DNA from: Fructilactobacillus fructivorans
Lineage (GTDB): Bacteria; Bacillota; Bacilli; Lactobacillales; Lactobacillaceae
DNA: 64,000 bases
Direction of reading: 5' to 3'
Assembly (NCBI RefSeq): GCF_001434095.1
Contig: NZ_AZDS01000002.1
Span: 186,001 to 250,000 of the forward strand
Under the pieces are notes generated by a model that saw only the letters and a program-made list of their open reading frames with translations, was not told where the DNA came from and searched no databases. Position 1 is the stretch's first letter. Each line of letters opens with the position of its first letter. Shown piece by piece: positions 62,828-64,000 of this stretch. The translations under genes and the position numbers were made by a program.

Positions 62828-63898
62828 ATGAAAATTGCAATTTATGGTGCTGGTTCACTCGGCACCATTATTGGAGCTTACTTAACGAAAGCATACGGTA
62901 AAAAACACGTTGATTTAATTGCGAATAATGATAAACACATTGGCGACTTAAATAGTCAGGGAGCCCATGTCAACGGATCGGCAGAGTTTAGAGTTCCGGT
63001 CTCAGGTAAGATTCCCTGCGAATTACACGCAAATGACTATGACTTAGTACTCCTTTTAACTAAGCAGCCTGATAACGATAAAGTGTTAGATGAGATTAGA
63101 AAAGTATTGAAACCCGATGGCACGTTAGTTTCATTGCAAAATGGGGTTCCGGAAGCTACGATTGCGGAAGTAATTGATCCAGAACAAATGGTTGCTGGGT
63201 CCGTGGAATTTGGTGGTCGAATGCTTAAAAATAACGAAGCTGAGATTAACACGCTTCTGCCCGCATTTGAGAAGAACGCCTTTCAGATTGGGGAATTGAA
63301 CGGGAAAGACACCCTACGGATTCGTATCATCCAACACGTCTTAAGCTTTGTTGGTGGAACGCGAATTTCGGGCAATATCCTGGGAGCCAAATGGGCTAAT
63401 TTATTGGTTAGTGCATCGTTTGGTGGTCTTTCAGCCGCTGGCAACGTCACCTATGGGCAAGTCGCAAACGACGCGATTGGCTTAAAGGGTGCGCTCCACC
63501 TTATTTCTGAAGGACTGCAGGTTGGAGCTGCTGAAGGGATCAATTTTGCCAACATGGGTGAGTACGATCCCTACGACTTCGCTTTGAACGGTCAGTACGA
63601 TGAGGACATGCAACTAAACTGCTTGAGAAGGGCGTTTACTGAAAATGGCAACCTGAAGAGTAGCATGCTCTATGATCTGAAACGGAATCGTCCGACGGAA
63701 GTTCATGACATCAACGGTTTAATCGCCAGTAAGGGACGTAAACACTACATTGAAACGCCCTTTAATGACCTCATTATTCAAATTATTGACGAAGCTCAGG
63801 ATACGAACACGATTCCAGATTTTGCCGACACGAAAGACCGTTTTGCTGACCTTATGAGCAAGGAATTTGCTAGAAAAGCCCTGCCCATGATCGTTTAA
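62828..63898 (+). CDS. Ketopantoate reductase-family protein (copy 2)
   Basis: 356 residues, collinear with the previous gene; the first 50 residues are nearly the same (G-A-G-S-L-G-T-I-I-G-A-Y-L), divergence grows towards the C-terminus. The Lys region reads A-K-W-A-N-L-L-V-S and the tail T-E-V-H-D-I-N-G-L-I. An extra ten residues (R-K-A-L-P-M) close the protein. GGGGAG lies nine bases before the ATG at 62828; the frame is open upstream but overlaps the promoter leader. Tandem duplicate with possibly altered substrate. Confidence 0.85.
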   Translation: MKIAIYGAGSLGTIIGAYLTKAYGKKHVDLIANNDKHIGDLNSQGAHVNGSAEFRVPVSGKIPCELHANDYDLVLLLTKQPDNDKVLDEIRKVLKPDGTLVSLQNGVPEATIAEVIDPEQMVAGSVEFGGRMLKNNEAEINTLLPAFEKNAFQIGELNGKDTLRIRIIQHVLSFVGGTRISGNILGAKWANLLVSASFGGLSAAGNVTYGQVANDAIGLKGALHLISEGLQVGAAEGINFANMGEYDPYDFALNGQYDEDMQLNCLRRAFTENGNLKSSMLYDLKRNRPTEVHDINGLIASKGRKHYIETPFNDLIIQIIDEAQDTNTIPDFADTKDRFADLMSKEFARKALPMIV

Positions 63899-63919
63899 GT
63901 AATTCTATTTACAGTTACG

Positions 63920-63957
63920 GTGAATCTCTAAGTTTATTTTAGAGATTCACTTTTTTT
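63920..63957 (+). terminator. Terminator after reductase copy 2
   Basis: GTGAATCTCTAA and TTAGAGATTCAC form a perfect 12-bp stem followed by seven T. Confidence 0.9.
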
Positions 63958-63982
63958 ATATTTTCATTAACCTACTAATAAT

Positions 63983-64000
63983 CCCAGTCTAAGCGCTTTG
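63983..64000. promoter_or_regulatory. Second copy of the TAAGCGCTT element at the window edge
   Basis: CCCAGTCTAAGCGCTTT is the same for 17 bases as the element upstream of reductase copy 2 and is also placed just after a terminator. The window ends here, before any promoter can be seen. Confidence 0.5.

Overview
The window looks like a chromosomal segment of a low-to-moderate GC Firmicute of the family Lactobacillaceae. Pointers are an aminopeptidase C (PepC) gene divergent from a full oppABCDF operon, a methionine T-box upstream of metQ-metN-metI-M20 peptidase, ClpL, an (R)-alcohol dehydrogenase of the Lactobacillus type, an Apf-like cell-wall enzyme, D-2-hydroxyacid dehydrogenases, and frequent UUG starts with strong Shine-Dalgarno sites. 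Genus and species cannot be fixed from sequence alone.

Layout. 1-3917: 3' part of a sugar-acid-type operon (isomerase/epimerase, permease, PfkB kinase, 2-hydroxyacid dehydrogenase). 4048-6331: amino acid permease and acetoin/diacetyl reductase. 6398-8640: four dissimilar proteins that share an N-terminal zinc ribbon. 8782-14361: oppABCDF on the minus strand, divergent from pepC. 16014-20179: methionine T-box, metQNI and an M20 peptidase. 20245-27321 (minus strand): a 53-aa protein, a release-factor-like protein, a VTT-domain membrane protein, an OatA-type acetyltransferase, clpL and a GreA paralogue. 27484-37698: LCP protein and an exopolysaccharide cluster with UDP-galactopyranose mutase and a likely galactofuranosyltransferase. 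37807-42014: Apf-like protein, (R)-ADH, and a trio of two D-2-hydroxyacid dehydrogenases plus a nitroreductase. 42143-52240: AT-rich envelope genes (three large GT-C/YfhO-like membrane proteins, an acyltransferase, a Wzy-like polymerase) plus a DUF3290-DUF421 fusion. 52286-56156: oxidoreductase, an alkyltransferase-like protein lacking its cysteine, and unknown proteins. 56200-56725: an IS3-family relic. 56995-64000: FGGY kinase, a solitary Type IIG-like restriction-modification gene with poly-G tracts, and two tandem ketopantoate-reductase-like paralogues.

How it fits together. Opp, PepC, MetQNI and the M20 peptidase form a peptide and methionine acquisition block. The 28-37 kb cluster can build and flip a galactofuranose-containing repeat unit but has no polymerase; a Wzy-like gene sits about 11 kb further on. 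OatA, LCP, the Apf-like protein and the GT-C-like proteins add to the envelope theme. The most notable single object is the restriction-modification gene at 58663: it is very AT-rich, yet carries a run of eight G in its methyltransferase part and a run of six G near its end, after which the frame is shifted. This fits phase variation, or possibly a sequence error. The tandem reductases at the end share promoter architecture, and a 17-base copy of an upstream element at the window edge suggests a third regulated gene just beyond.
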